Positions 24,386 through 39,077 of a DNA stretch of 64,000 nt are shown piece by piece; the first letter of the stretch is position 1, and every line of letters begins with the position of its first letter. A model generated the notes under the pieces. The model saw only the letters and a program-made list of their open reading frames with translations. It was not told the origin of the DNA and did not search any database. Source of the stretch: Holacanthus passer (Eukaryota > Chordata > Actinopteri > Pomacanthidae); NCBI GenBank assembly GCA_025331565.1, contig JAFREQ010000035.1, forward strand, positions 2,418,001-2,482,000. The letters are read 5' to 3'. The translations under genes were made by a program, and so were the position numbers.

Positions 24386-26909
24386 GAAGACTCACTTTGA
24401 AACCATTCCATCAAAATCAAACACTTATAAACAGACAACATACAGAATCTTAGTGACTGTGGTTCTGCTGCATATACATAATGTACATGTGGGGTACTAC
24501 AGTATGTATACACACAATAATATGTCATAAATGTCAAAGTCACTATATGTGTCTTTAAATAAATGGAACAAGATAGTTTTTTGTACACACATAGATGTTT
24601 CTATAGGCCTCGGACAGATCTTTTTTATAGAAGAGCTTTTTTATTTAAAACAGTTTCCATTGTCTTCTCACTCGGACTAGATAATGTATGAATAATATAT
24701 TGTTGTAATGGGATTAATCCTCATACAGTCGGCAGTGTTCTGAATTTTCAAAGCTGCTAACGTCCAACGAATGCCTGAAATACAAAATATATAGAAGGTT
24801 TGGGAGCTTCAGGTTTCCCAAAGTACACGACGTGTTACCCCAACCTGAGGTCTTCAGTTTCAGAAGAGTGACAAACTTTTTTTTTTTTTAATGATATGGA
24901 TAACTAATATTCCTCTCAGCCGTCTTTGGCTTCTACAATAAACTCTAAACTTGCTCTTGTCTCCTTCTGACATCACCAAACTACTGATCCTAAAACAAAA
25001 TCTCTACATTAATCTTGAGCTGAAATTACATGAAATACAGACAATCAGACAAACCTTTTTGAGTTATTATCATTTACATATCAAATGCATACACAACAAA
25101 AAAATTAGATAATGGATGAATTTAAAAGGAGTTTAAAGCTCCAGGTTTTGTAGATGATTATGTCAAACATTTAACACCAGAAACAGTCTTTCAAAGACAC
25201 ATATATGGGCCAAATTTGAATTTGCTTTTAAAAAATATATTTTGTAAAAGATTGTCAAACTTTTTTATGTTTCATTTCTGTCTTAATATACATATATATA
25301 TGGCAGCTCTTTGTGATTCCAAGTCACTTATTTACCTGAGTATTTAAAATATAAAATACAAAGCACTTGCCTTTTAATTAACAGCAGTTTTCTTTACAGC
25401 ATAGCTCTGTTGTTACAGCACAATAAAAGGAAAGCTGTAATGACCCTGTATTTCTTAACTAATGTCATCAGTTTTTGTTCCTTCAGTCTGTGGTCCTTCA
25501 GTTTAATGTGAAATCATGATGAATGTGCATTGACAGGAAAAACACTGGGAAAAACATCTAGGCTGAAGAAGATTTTCTACGAATGTAAACTTGGCTGTGA
25601 AAGTGAATTATTCATACGAGACAACCAGTTCATTTACACGAACAATAACTGACAGTTGTGAGATTGTTTTCCATTGCTTTCTTTGTTCCAAGCATTTCCA
25701 AAAAAAAACGATCATTCAGTTTCGGACAGTAGTTTTTCTACTCTGACAATAAGACTCTAACTGTCTCGCGCTGTAAAACTGCATGTGAGAAGCAGTCTGT
25801 GAATTGTTTGTTGATTAGAATGTGTCTTGCTGCTGCTGCTGCTGCTGTTTTTAGACATTTCTGATGCTTGTGTACAAAAGCTGTTCTTTATGTCAATAAA
25901 AGATAAAAACCCAGCCACGGGCAAGATCTGATGTCGACTGCACATGAGACATCAGATCCTGTCAATGGAAATATATCAGAAATCCTTTTGTGATCATTCG
26001 TACTCATGCTTGCATAGTTTTGTTTGTGTCATGGAGCATTATAACTATGAAGGCTGAAGACTAAATGCTGGATTTAGACAACAAACATTTGGCGTCTAAA
26101 TATTAAACTTATAAATAAACTTATATCCTTATAAATAAGGAAATGTTTTTGATGAATTGATCTGCAAAGTTGCAAAAATGACAAAATATTAAATTTTTGT
26201 CCCTCTGATATTCACTTGTGGAAACTAAAGCATGTTTAATCAAAAAGTTCCAATAATGCTAAAATGTCTACCTCTGTAAAATGTACAGAGGTAGACAGAT
26301 AGAATGACTTGTAATGAGGAGTTCTGTTACCAAATTATTATCTCCTCACTAGCATGAATGTGGATAAACTGTTTCCCTCACTGTTACCATCCATGGCACC
26401 TTACGCAGGTTTTTAATACAAGCTCACCATCTAGTGGCCTTTGTTGATTCACCTCACTTACTAGACTGTCTGTGCTGCAGCTTCTCCCGTATTTTGAAAT
26501 CAAATATAATGGTTGTAAATGTGAAGCTGAGATTTTCTATTTATTCTAAACGAGAACAAATTACCAGCAATTCCATATGTGAACAGACCAGACCAGGACA
26601 GAACAGCCTCTGTGGTTATTTACACCAAATTATACAAACCCTGACACTGACTTGCATCATTATTAGATTTGCCCTCTAATTATTTTGATCCTGTGCATTG
26701 ACATAATCATTGCCAGGATCTTTTTGTTAGCCTCTCATCCTCATGTAACCGTATCCTGTTCACACCTGTTATAGAAAACCAGGTGGGTTTGACCTACAGT
26801 TGCCAACACAGTCTTTCAATCCATCCCATGCAAGATGAATTTCATGCCATCTTTCCGATGATGACGTGTCCCCTCCTATGTTATTTAAACACCTTCTCCA
26901 CTAAAAAAG
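24386..26909 (+). other. znf532 3' UTR and znf532-oacyl intergenic interval
   Basis: No gene is visible. AATAAA signals at 24558-24563, 24938-24943 and 25422-25427 could each end the znf532 transcript; the one at 24938 is followed by a T/GT-rich stretch and is the best. A short (TGC)n tract lies at 25828-25847. The rest is AT-rich unique-looking sequence. Confidence 0.45.
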
Positions 26910-29900
26910 ATGCAGTCAGTCCTAAAAATGGCCCCAGGTTGGTTGGTGTTCCTTCTGTTTGCAGGGTGCAGTGAAGCGCTGGAAAATACGGAGGCCTTGA
27001 CTGTGTCTCAAAGATGTAAGGAGGATACCGACGCTTTTCTCTGGGAAATTAACCAGGACAGGCCAAAGGAGTATGCTGTTCTCAGTAAGTGTTGCTGACT
27101 TTCAAAAGGCTTCCTCTTACTCTATGTTACATTGTAGAGCTACTTGTGCATTTGCAATGAGACTGGGGCATGGAGGTTAAATTACAGGGGCCAGACGAGG
27201 GCCAGCTGTTACATTCACTTTGAATCTAAGTGCTCATTTTAGCCATCAGAAGCAAAGTTAGACAGGCCATCGAAAGAAATGGTTTTAAAAAGGAAAATGA
27301 CAGATTTGTTGGACTGTTCCACAACACACCACATAACTTATAATAGTAACTTTTAGACAGCAGACTTACGTTCATATCAAAAAGAAATAATGCACATAAC
27401 CATATTATTCTAAAGGCAAAAGGATGTACAGGACTGCAAACGCTTGCAAAGATTTAAGAATTCATGTTGCATCACAAAATATCAACGCATGTATCAAATA
27501 CATGACTTACACAGTTTTATTTATGTCTTATCCAGACGTAGGCCTTCAAAAATTCCTACAGCATTCTAGTTACACTAACTACACCAAGGATATTCGAACG
27601 ATTTATTAAAGTTTTGTTTTCAATTTATTTTAATTTATTGTTTTTAAGCTGTTCATTATTTCACATTCTTTCTCCTTTTAAAATGTATTTTTATATTCTA
27701 ACTCTAATTCTAACCAACATATTTATCCCTATGACTGAGTCTATGCAGACAGCACAAGATAATAACACAGCAGCTTCAGTCTCCATAAAAACTACACCAC
27801 AAGTAGTTGAATACTTTAAATGAAATTACCTGTTGGAGAACTTCTGCTGTCTTCACTTCAGTAAGGGTGCAACGCCGTTTTTGGTCACACGGACTAGCTG
27901 TCATTGACCAGCTGTTACATCCCAGAGAGGCACCTGGATGAAAAATGGGACATGACAACAAAAAAACTTGTCTGTTATGTGATAAGAAAATCTTTTTATC
28001 TTTTATTAAAATGACAGTGGTAACTATTTAGGTTAATTCCATTGAGGGAGAACTGTATTCTGCATGCAACTCATTTTTAATCTTAAATAGGAAGCAGTCC
28101 CAAAAATTATAATTCCTGAATCAATGAAGCAGATTAACAACATTTTACATGTTTTATTGTCGGAATTCAGCCTATCTTTCTTTTTATCCACGTAGACTGT
28201 GGTGGGTGTTTGAGTCATTGTTGTGTCCTTTGCACTAAGCTGCATTTGCATCTGTGTGTGTGCTTGTGTGTGTGTGCATTGTGTGTCAGTGTATGATGCA
28301 TTTGGAAAGATGGGCAGTAACGTTGAAGGAGGTAACACCAACCAGCCTGGCTTGCTGCAGCAGTGCCGCTCCGCCCACGGTCCCGTCTTCTCTGGACAGT
28401 ACTGCCAGGTGTTCCTTAGGCAGGTAACAACAAAACAAATTAATTATACAAGATAAAATGTGACCCTGACAGATAAAAAAAATGATTTTGAACAAAGTGT
28501 TTTTACTACCACAGGGAACAGTCCAGTACTTTGTGGGTATCTGTGTTCCTGACTCCTGTGAGGAGGAGGAGGTGCAAACGTTGGTGCTGTGCGGTCAGTG
28601 ATTTTAAAATCTGTGTCCTCATTCTGTCAGTCCAGCACCTGTTCTGTTTTATCTGTGACCTGTTTCACCTTTTAAACAGGGGGACTTCAGCTTGGTCAGA
28701 CGTCCCTAATTCCTCCTTTACCTCCCATCCTGGTCAATCAGTCCACTCAGGAGTTGATCATGACCCACTGTTTGTCCAACACCATCGCTCCTGATGCATC
28801 AGATGTCACCTGCCTGTCTGTATAGGATTTTACCCATGCATGTTCACATATAACTTTAAAATGTCTCTTTTCATGCACCGGACTTCACCATGTTATTGTC
28901 TTTTATCAAAATTAACATTGATGCCTATTAACCTAAAATACACCGCCTCTCCTGCAGGTTTGTGTGTTGCATAATGGTGGCGATTCCTCTTGCAGCCACC
29001 CTGTTTACAGCTATAACAAAGTGGCAAAGGAACAGAGAGGTCAGTCCGACAGCAGAGGCTTCCTGTTTAAACACTGGCCTCAACCTTTATGGGACCCTGA
29101 AGAGCAATGACTCCTCCTCCTGTAGCGAAATTAATAGTGGCACCTCGGAGGAAAACAGTAAGTACAATGTGTTTTTGTGTGAAGTTTCCTGAAAATATTT
29201 ACCAGATGATACAACACAAGCGAGATGCTGAGATCATCTTTAGATTATAAGTAAATACTGAAAGCAGAAAAGTTTTATGTTCTGCAAAAATAGGATTGTG
29301 TTTTGATTCAGACATTGCTTTATTGAATACTGTCTTTCACAGACAGCAGCAGTTTTCCTCGAAGCTGTGTGTACCGGTGCCTGCGGGCGTTCTCCCTACA
29401 AACAACCACACAGGGCGTCTTTAGCACCTCCTCAACCATCCCAGGAGGAGGCTACTCCTCCCTGAACGGCATCCGCGTTCTCAGCCTGTTATGGATCATA
29501 TGTGGACACTCTGCACAGTTCCCCGTCATAAACAACCTGGGTATATGACAAGACTCATTTTCAGTCTGCAAGTCGTTAAATTACATTCTTACAGTGCATC
29601 GTCTCGATTACAGATAACTACAAAGACTGGAGGAGAACAGTTGAAAGCAGCCCTCTTTATGTCCTGAGCATCGGCGGACCTGTCTTTCTGGCTGTGGACA
29701 CCTTTTTACTGCTGGGGTGAGACAGAAATAATAAAGTGTGTCTGAAGAAAAAAGAAAAAAAGAATTTTATCATGAGTTTTAAGTTGCCAGTTTTAGCAGC
29801 TTTCGTGTTGCAGGGGTCTGCTTAGTGCAAGGTCTCTGCTGGGCTCCATCACCAGGGCCGAAGACAAACTCAGCCCCAGTTTGGTGGCCAACTACTTCTT

Positions 29901-31846
29901 CAGGAGGATTAAAAGGTAAAGTATGTTGATCATTTCACCAAATATGATAATCCATCTGCATCACGGTGCCATTTTTTTTCCCCTGGCACTAAAAATTATT
30001 TAATAGCCATAATGTGTGTTCTTTTGTTTTGTCTTTTTACAGGATTCAACCATTACATCTGTTTATTATGTGTCTAACCATTGGCCTCATCTCTGTGGTG
30101 CAGTGGGGACCCTACTGGTTTCCATTGATAGATACATTGATGGATTGTAAGACTTACTGGTGGGCTAACTTACTTCTGATTAGCAATCTGCTCCCAGTCC
30201 ATGAGATAGTAAGTCTAAGCTGTGACTCAGACCTATGTGCTGTATAGTAGCTGACACACTTCTATACCAACCTATTTCTTAACATTTACTTCTCCTCAGT
30301 GTATTCCTTGGACATGGTACCTGTCCCTGGACTTCCAGTGTTATGCCACCACTCCTCTGTTGGTCTATTTTTACAGACTGTATGTCCCTATATATGATTC
30401 TAAAAAGATTGCTCATTTTTCATGTTAAATCAGATTACATAATAAATTATGGGGCCAAGTCTCATTCTGCAATCTGTTGTCTATCAGAAACAGAGGTATG
30501 TTTGCACTTGTTGCTGGAGGCCTCCTGCTGATGACCACTGTGACCAGCGCTGTTATAACCGCTCTAATGCAGCTGCCTGTCTTTCAGCCGTCGACACTGT
30601 AAGTGATGGTCATCTAGTACTAATGCAAACAGCTTAAGAGCCAAATGCATGAAATGTCAAGAATTATTTTACCTTGTACTTTTTTTTGCTTTTTATGCTG
30701 TAAATCTTATGTAAAATGTCACTTGTTTCTTTAAAATTCAGTTTGTTTGTTTGTTTATTGAATTTGCAGGACATCTGAGAATTATGTCTTGTATTACTAC
30801 GTGAAACCCTACACAAGATACGGACCATTTTTAATAGGGATCTTGACTGGGATATACTTGACAACAAAGAAAGATCAGCTGTTAAAGCAAAAGGTGAGAA
30901 CATCTGATTAAGGCATCCCCACCACAATCACAACATATTCACTTAGTAGAAATATGAACACAGAATATGGCCTTTTGCTGCCATCACACTTACTGTATGT
31001 GCCCATCGTGTCTTGCTGTTGCTCCAGTGGCAGGCAGCACTCGGTTGGTTCTGCTGTCTGTCGCTCATGGCTGCGTTGGTTGGATCGGCCTACATCCTCA
31101 GGGAGACCCGGCTCATCCGTCTGTGCCCCACGCCCTCTACCAGGGACTGCACAGACCGCTCTGGGCTCTGGCTGTGGCCTGGATCATACTGGCCTGTGAG
31201 GAGGGTTATGGAGGTAAATAAGGAGTTCAAATACCAGGAAAAAATTTTAAACATGCCTCTTATTTAAATCATCCAAATTCACCAATTCACCCAAAGCAAT
31301 ACTTAAAACATGTTTATTATACAAAAGTATTAAAAAAACCAAATTAGTTATTTGTTTAAATAAGTATGGGTACAAATATAATGGTATGTCTTCACACTTA
31401 AATCACATGTGAGTAAAAGCTAGACTTTCAGACATGAAATCAGAAATATGTATTAAAAATATTATATTTTCTTCTGTGTTTCTCCAGGTTTTATTAAGAG
31501 TCTCTTGTCTTGGGGTTTCTGGGTTCCTCTGTCCAACATTAGTTTTGCCTGCTATCTGACACATCCTGTCTTCATCATCCTCTATATTGGCTTACAAGAG
31601 ACACCAATCCACTACTCAGACATCAACTTTGTGAGTACTTCAGACAGCACGCTTCGCTCAGTTTCATCAGTGCTGAGGTTTTTCAGATTTGATTCAGATT
31701 CATCTCCTTTTTAACTTCATGTGTTGTTTGTCCCCTCTCTCCATCCCCTTTAGATGTACATGTTCCTTGGACACCTGGTGCTCACACTGGTGGTGAGCTA
31801 TGTGTTCACTGTCCTGCTTGAGAAGCCCTACATCCTGCTGAAATAG
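26910..31846 (+). CDS. oacyl: NRF-6/OACYL-like membrane O-acyltransferase, 15 coding exons, one apparent frameshift
   Basis: Multipass acyltransferase-3 family protein of the 'nose resistant to fluoxetine' group (human relic OACYLP). Exons: 26910-27084, 28290-28423, 28515-28593, 28680-28815, 28958-29157, 29343-29540, 29614-29716, 29814-29915, 30043-30208, 30300-30379, 30488-30598, 30770-30893, 31028-31213, 31488-31630, 31754-31846. They total 676 aa once one base is restored. The N-terminus is a signal peptide, then an NRF domain with conserved cysteines ([31 protein letters not shown]). From about residue 277 ([20 protein letters not shown], with the family His) an acyltransferase domain of about ten membrane segments runs to the C-terminus. 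The only defect is a missing C at 31107-31109. Substrate unknown. An alternative start is the Met at 26928. Confidence 0.88.
31107..31109 (+). other. oacyl: Apparent 1-bp deletion in a C-run of the oacyl-like gene
   Basis: The first half of exon 31028-31213 reads in one frame up to AYILRET. The second half reads in another from [17 protein letters not shown] to EEGYGG. Making CCC into CCCC joins them as ...[16 protein letters not shown]... and makes the exon length (187) fit both flanking intron phases. Confidence 0.85.
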
Positions 31847-31990
31847 ATCAGTACATAGAGATGTATCCAGAAGAAGAAGAAGAAGGGAATGGCTGTGTTG
31901 TGGTACTGAGAAATATTGGCAGAGTGAGACCTCTGATTTTCTCTGTGCTAAAGAGCAGCTGGCTCATGTCTGACAACCATCCACTGTGTC

Positions 31991-31996
31991 AATAAA
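31991..31996 (+). terminator. oacyl: Probable poly(A) signal of the oacyl-like gene
   Basis: AATAAA about 145 nt after the TAG stop, giving a short 3' UTR. Confidence 0.55.
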
Positions 31997-33383
31997 TATA
32001 TCAATTAAAGATGATTAATTAAGGCTACATACACACATAACACTGTTCTGGACAAGAATTCAATTGTTTGCACAGAAAAAGTTTCCTATTCATGATTAGT
32101 TGTGTTTTTCTATAAGCATTATATAATTTATTCTTTCTCTGCATGGTCTAATTTCAATTTGGAAGTAATTAAAGAGGACTAAGATAATGAAAAGTGCTGC
32201 CCTCTTATGGAGGACGAGATTAGTTCATCTTCTCCTGCCATCCTCCTCCTCCTGTTTAACCGTTCTGGTGTAAGACAGCACAAATAACTCGGGCCCTATT
32301 TTCACTGCTCTTTCCATGGCAGTGAGTCAGAATTTACAAGTGACACTGACTCAGCTGATGAGATCATAACAAAGGTTTTCAGTTTCTCATGACGCAAAAA
32401 AGCCCAGCTGCGTTTCCATCCTAGCGCTGGAGTTATGCAGGGCATGTGCTCTGTTGTGCGTTGCATCAAGTTGACTAATCCTTGGTGAACGGCCTCAAAG
32501 AAATGCCTTTGTCCTTCTGCCGCTGTTTATGACACAGAAACAAACTTATGTGATGATTTTCACAGGAATCATGGTGTAAAATTAGTATGATGGAACACAG
32601 TTACTGCAAAATGGTGTCAGAGGGTTTAAAAGCTTATGATAAAAATGTTTGTCTAAACTGTTTAAACCTCTGTGCATCATCAGGATGGGGATAAAAAAAC
32701 AAAAAGATTTCTCATAGAATTTTTGAACTTTTCGTTACTTGAATCATGTTTTATTTCATACTACCATGTGTTCAGTAAGACCAAATGTGGTTTGTTATTT
32801 CTTTCATTGCGCTTTGGCTCATTGAAAATGTGTCTCTAGCTCTCTTGCCTTAATTGGATCTGGAAAAGCATCCTTTAGCCGACTCGCTCACACACAAACA
32901 AAATGTGGTTGTGACGCACACTTCATCTATCAGAATTTTCCACCTGATGCTGTCGGGAGAGTTTAGAGAAGGAGGCCAGACGGCAGGCGGAGGCAGACTG
33001 TGCAGCAACATGGTGTAAAAATATATCTTGCTTTGGTAAGATGACACTTCCCTCACCGTGACTACAAGAGTCCACGGAGCCACGTCCAGTTCCAAACCCC
33101 ACAACAACATGCTCAAGATGGCGTAACATGTCTGAGACTGTTCCAGCATTTTCAAATACTAAACTACGACACTTCCAAAAAGTTAGTAGTATTATAGTTT
33201 AAGAAATACTGAGCTTTGCTAAGAAACTCGTGTTATTAGTGCTGCTGCCAGTTTTATATTGCATAATTTCCTATTTATACCTGCATTTAAAAGATATAAT
33301 ATGGTTATACCTCCACTGGAGAATACAGAAAGTGGTTATTTTTCATTATTGTCCAATTAATCTCTGTGCCGATTACTTGTTGC

Positions 33384-34022
33384 CAGCTGTGGAAGAAGTA
33401 TTCAGATCCTTTACTGAAGTAAAAGTACTAATACGTCACTGTGAAAATACTCCATTACAAGCAAATTCTTTCAAAACCTTACTTAAGTAAACTTAAGTAT
33501 TATAAGCAAAATTCACTTAAAGTATCAAAAGTAAAAGTACTCATTGTGCATTAAAATGGTCCCTGTCTTTGTTTTACTATTATATATGACATTTTTGAAT
33601 CAACAAAAATGTGTATGTATCATGTGAGAACTATGTATCACTAAAACTTCGTGAGCAATTTGTGTTTTCAGCTTTGTGACAAAACATTTTCCTGTTAATC
33701 CAAGAGGGTTTTTAAATAGTTTAAGAAATATGAGTATTTTGTCAAAGGGACACTTCAGTTCATCACAAAAATTAAAAATCACCAAATATGAAGATACAGG
33801 GTTTTCACTATAATGTGACACAGGAATGAAAAATTGTAATTTGATGAAAAGCAACTAGTAACTAAAGCTAAAATATACTAAAGTCTTTGCCTCTGAGCTG
33901 TAGTGGAGTGGAGTAAGTAGCAGTAATAAGTATAAAGTAGCATGAAATGCAATTATTTAATGAAGTACAAGTACCTCTAATTTGTACTTACAGTAAATGT
34001 ATTTAGTTACATTCCACAACTA
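33384..34022 (+). mobile_element. Complete non-autonomous hAT-like MITE
   Basis: Begins CAGCTGTGGAAGAAGTATTC and ends GTTACATTCCACAACTA. Read inward, the two ends share AG(C/T)TGTGGAA as terminal inverted repeat. The 8 bp on each side (CTTGTTGC and ATTGTTGT) agree at 6 of 8, as expected for an old hAT target-site duplication. No transposase is encoded. Relatives lie at 7810, 8560, 22726 and 51931. Confidence 0.7.
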
Positions 34023-34502
34023 ATTGTTGTACAACAGTCTTCCTGCCATCTTAACCCATCAGCTGTTGCTTGCAGACACAGTAAATGTGGAACCACAAAC
34101 CCCACAAACACACACACACACACACACACACATCCTTTTAAAGTTACATCATAAAAAGTCCTGCCATATTGAAGTCGTGTCCAAGTCCTTCTGGATGACT
34201 CATTATGAGTAAAGCTTTATTTTAGTAGGTAAACAATAAACCTGTGCAGAAATCATCTTTAAAATAAAGTAAACAAAGTAGGATGACATTCCTATTAATA
34301 CACAACAACACAAACACATGTGCCAGTAGTCCAATAATATTCCCTCTGTTGCTTAGCAGTTTTACAAGGCACCACTGGAACAGGTGTGCCGACCCAAGTG
34401 TTGCATAACAGCACGAAAAGAGCAAAAGGACATGACATCATTTAATGGTTCGTGTCATCATCCTCTTCTGTTTATTGTACTAGTAATTATAAACCCTTTG
34501 TA

Positions 34503-34531
34503 GTGTGTGTGTGTGTATGTGTGCGTGTGTG
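34503..34531 (+). repeat. Interrupted (GT)n microsatellite
   Basis: GT dinucleotides with a few A and C interruptions, 33 bp before a long CA tract to which it is complementary. Confidence 0.8.
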
Positions 34532-34561
34532 GGGTTCATTCATAAAACTCGTCACTGGTTT

Positions 34562-34685
<124 letters not shown>

Positions 34686-37600
34686 AAAGTGACTTCACAC
34701 AGTGCTTTGCCAAAGTAGAGAGGTGTCAGTGTTGTCAGAGAACTAGCAGCTAAAAATAGTCATAAATAGTCTATTTTCTAATTTATTTTGTTAGAAATCT
34801 GACCTCAGATGTTGCTGTTTTATTGGAGGGCCTCTGTTGTTAAACCAATATTTACAACGTGGTGATTTTAAAGCACTAAAAGTATCCAGCTCCCCTCACC
34901 TGTCGCAGGAGTAATTATGTAAGAGCCATAAGTCAGTTGGTTACAAAACTGTCCTTCATTGTCATTATGAAACAATATTTAGTGAGTGGTTTTCTGAAAG
35001 ATGTACAGGGAATCAAACAACTCTGCAGCAATGTTTGATCCAACCAAAAGACACAATTCCAAGTTTTTTCAAATGTTTTTATATTAAGCATTGAAAGCAG
35101 ACTTGGGAAAAAAAATTGCTGTGACACTAAGGACCTGGAGAGGCCTGGAGATGGAAACTGCCTGGTCATGAGAAGAATGAAAAAGAAAGAAGGACCAAAC
35201 TGAAGGAGGAAGAGAACTGCAAGGCATGAAGTCAAAAACATTGATGTATAGGAGCTTTGTTGTTGTCAAGCATCAAGATAAGAGTATTGGGTGAAGGAGT
35301 GATAATTCCCACAAAGAATTAAAAAGACTGTCAAAAAAGTAAAGACACTGATACCTAATAATTAACACAACATATAAATACAATAATATTCAAATATCAC
35401 TCACTGATAAAACTCGATCACATACTTCTTGGATGATCTGTTAGTACAGTTCACAAACCCTAATATTTGTCCGATATTTGCATGAAAAATTCTCCAAAAG
35501 GCATCAACACCACAAACACGGCCAAGAGATCAAGTTCAGTGACTTGAGATCCAAACCATTTTTTGTACATGGTAGTAAATATGTTTATTTCTACTGTAAT
35601 GCATCTTAATATGGGGGTCTATGGGGATTGATTCACTTTTGGAGGCAGCCAGTTCAATGAAATGTATTAATAAAATCTAAAGACTTACTGGATGGTCTGG
35701 TAGGCAAAGGTCAAAAGCAGATAAGGATGTCCAAATCCAACAGGCGAAACAAATCCAAAAGGGAGCAGAGAGCGAAGAGAACACACACTAAATGCACAAG
35801 GAAGGGAGGATAACAGGTGAAATCAATCACTAATTAAAAGGCAGGAAGTAAAAACAACTGAACACACCTGAGGAAATACTCTTACAAAATAAAACAGGAA
35901 ATAACTAAACTAGAATTCCTGAAATTCACAAATGTTTCATGTGATATTTTCAGTGGTCCTATCTGGCCACCCCTATGAAAACTTCCTGAGGGCGCCACTG
36001 TGCTTATGAGATGATTAATTTGACCAAATGAGAGGCGAAGTCACATTGAATCACTGTCACAGCAGGGTGAGATAATTGACTACTGATCATTTTGTATAAA
36101 AGCCAAGAAAGGTCTGGCCTCATTTGGTTGTTTTGGCCACTGACAACAGTGTATTGTTGCTCTGCCAGAGAAGTTAGAGGAGTGTTAATGTTGCCAGAAA
36201 TGTTATCCTCAACGTCGCGGCTGCACTGTCAACACATCAGAAGGAGATTTTTACCTTGTATCACATTGTTTAAGTCCTTATTTAGTTTTATGGCCTATTG
36301 AATATAAGCGGAAAAGTTTGCTAAATGTTTTTCACACAAAGCAGAATTTAAAAGCTTAGAAATTAGTGGTAACAGAGTTTGATTATATTAAAATAATAAC
36401 TAATAAAACTAATAAACTAATAATGTTTAATAAGAGTTAAAAACTTCCTTTAATTTCTATAACAAACAGGTCAAAATCAGTCTGTGAAGTTGGCCATGAC
36501 TGAAACAGCTTGTAAATATAGATATTGAGTTTTAAATGTTCACGATCGGCACATGTCCACAATATCAGGTAACTGACTTTGTACTTGCGGGGGACAGCAG
36601 TTAAAAATAGACTCTCACCCCGAGACCGCTGGCTCTGCCTGAGCTCATACTGAGGACCTACATCATAGGTCTATATCCTCAACCACACGCTATGAAAAGG
36701 GTACGTACTGCATGCAAGGCTGACAATCCCCCTCACAGGCTGGGACTGTTTTATTAATACTTTTATCATGTGTGATTCAGCTGTTAGGTAACTTGTCAGA
36801 CATTTGTTTGTGGCTTTCTTTTGGAAAGGTAAATGTAAGTTACACTGCTTCATCTGTTACAACACACACACACACTCTGCTGTGGTGCATGATGCACATG
36901 ATACACTTTGTAAAGCAGCTGAATTAATCCCTTAAAGTGATTTACAAGTCTGATGAATTTTGGCAAATAGTTGTGTAGTTTTCTCCCTGTATAAAGTTTT
37001 ACATTTGGAGGCAGCCTATGTTGTTATTTTCAGAAGTGGCTCCTTGAGCTCAGGTCTTACAAGCAAGTCGTTCACATACAGACGTTAAAGAAGCAGCAGG
37101 CTCTCGGGGTGTTGTGTGACCAAGGGATGGATCTATTTTGGCAGAGACAGTCAGGACAACATCGAATTACACTTTCTTGCCCTCAGTCCTGCAGGTGCTG
37201 ACACCTTTATTGTTTTATTTTCCACACAGATCAAGTTCAATCTAATGCACTGATCAACCAAACCAACAAGACTGATTTCTGTTCAGTTTAAAACTTCAAA
37301 GTGCCTCTAAAAAGAAGTTAGAGCTGTGATATAAGGACTACTGTTTGTGGCGAATCAGATTGGATTAATTAAGGCCACAAGAAATGTATCTGTGTGAAAA
37401 TAGTGCAGGATGCGACAAACTGAGGTACAAGAAAGTAACTTTTATTACTGACAAAAAACTTTATCATGTTTGTAAAACACTATTTCAGTGACTTTTAACT
37501 CTAAGATTAAATATTTTATCTAGTTTTAATGCTTTTTGCAGCCTCAAAGTGGTTTCTACATATTCAAGGTGTTTATCAATAGACTTACTAAAGTTAGAAT

Positions 37601-39077
37601 CTGTACTCCGTAGTAAACATTTCGGGCCTGAGGGCTCGGCTAGGTGTCCTTCAGTGCAGCAGGAATCTGACAAATGCAGGTCATGGGTGAAGATGTACTG
37701 GTATTTTTCCAGCGTCTGTACCACTAGTTCCCTCTTGTGCAATCTTGTATATCAGGGTGCATGTTTTGAAGCCCCCTCTTTCAACACTTCACGTCAGGCC
37801 TCTGCACATATGTCAGGTAGTGTGCAATGTGATTTTAAGATCTTAAGACGCAGCTGTGCTTTTACAATCACCATAAGTTCCTAAATAATTGCAGATAATC
37901 TAAAAGAAAAATAACAGGAAATACAGCTGAAATATTAAGAAATATCGCTGGTATATCGGTATATCGTCATACTTACCAATATTCTAGGATAATAATTTTC
38001 AATGTCCTTTTCCAAATTATGTTTTGTATATTTGGAGTTTGGAATATCATCAATGTTGAGGGCATTAGCAACAGTGACACCACATGAAACTGCACAGACA
38101 GAGTTTCATGAATATCAGTTTTTCAGGTTGGAATTCATTCATTTCAAGTGTGCATCCATGTAATTACTTCAAAAAACTTCAATTAAAAGAACCTGAAATG
38201 CAAAACAAAGTGTTAATTGTTCCAATTGCATTATAACTTTCTCTATATAATCTTTATATCTGGATATTTTACAGTATTTTCAACTAAAAGGCAATTGAAG
38301 GGAAGAGGAAATATTCTGAATTTTGACACAAATAAGCTGAGCAAGACGGAAAACATACAGCTGCACCTTTCTTATTATATAATGTAGTGCAATGTAGAAT
38401 GAGTAATACCAGAAATACTTAACAGTTCCCTCAAAAGCAGCTCTAAGATTTGTGGCTTGTGAACAAAATTTTGTGTTTTTTTAATCTGTTAAATAGCTAA
38501 TAGTGACTGAACAGAATTGTGTAAATGATCACCAACACTTTCAATGAATTAAAAGCTGTCTAATGCATGATCCCATATAATAGCCTAGTGTATTGATAGT
38601 ATAGACTCTGAATATTTTATTGGTAACAACACAACCACTACACACACAAGAGTATGTATCAGCTACTAAGTAACGACAACAGGAAGGTTTCCTGTAGATA
38701 AGATATGTCCTTTAAAAGCCTCTAAAATAGATGCAACATGCCATTTAAAGGGGTATCTCCTGCAAGATAAACAGCTAGAGGGAGATAGTGGCCTTACTTC
38801 AAATACAAGCCTCAGATCAGAGATTATTTTATTGTCTGATTTTCCTACTTTTGAAATATTTCAGTTCTCTGTCATGCTTCACTTTGCAGGTACTGAATCT
38901 AAAAACACAAGGATACACTCGGACCCAGGGGAGGGAATGACGCCACAGAATCCAAGCACAAACAATGTGTGCACAGAACTTTATGCCATTCGTCCCAAAA
39001 CCTGGCCTGAAGTTGCTGTTTGACAGCTGGAGTCTCGCTGCTGACAACCTCCTCGAGCAGCACAACTAGAAGTCCCA

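Noticed and set aside
35930..36000. Possible short repeat containing GGGCGCCACTG
   Set aside because: Too short and without termini to classify.
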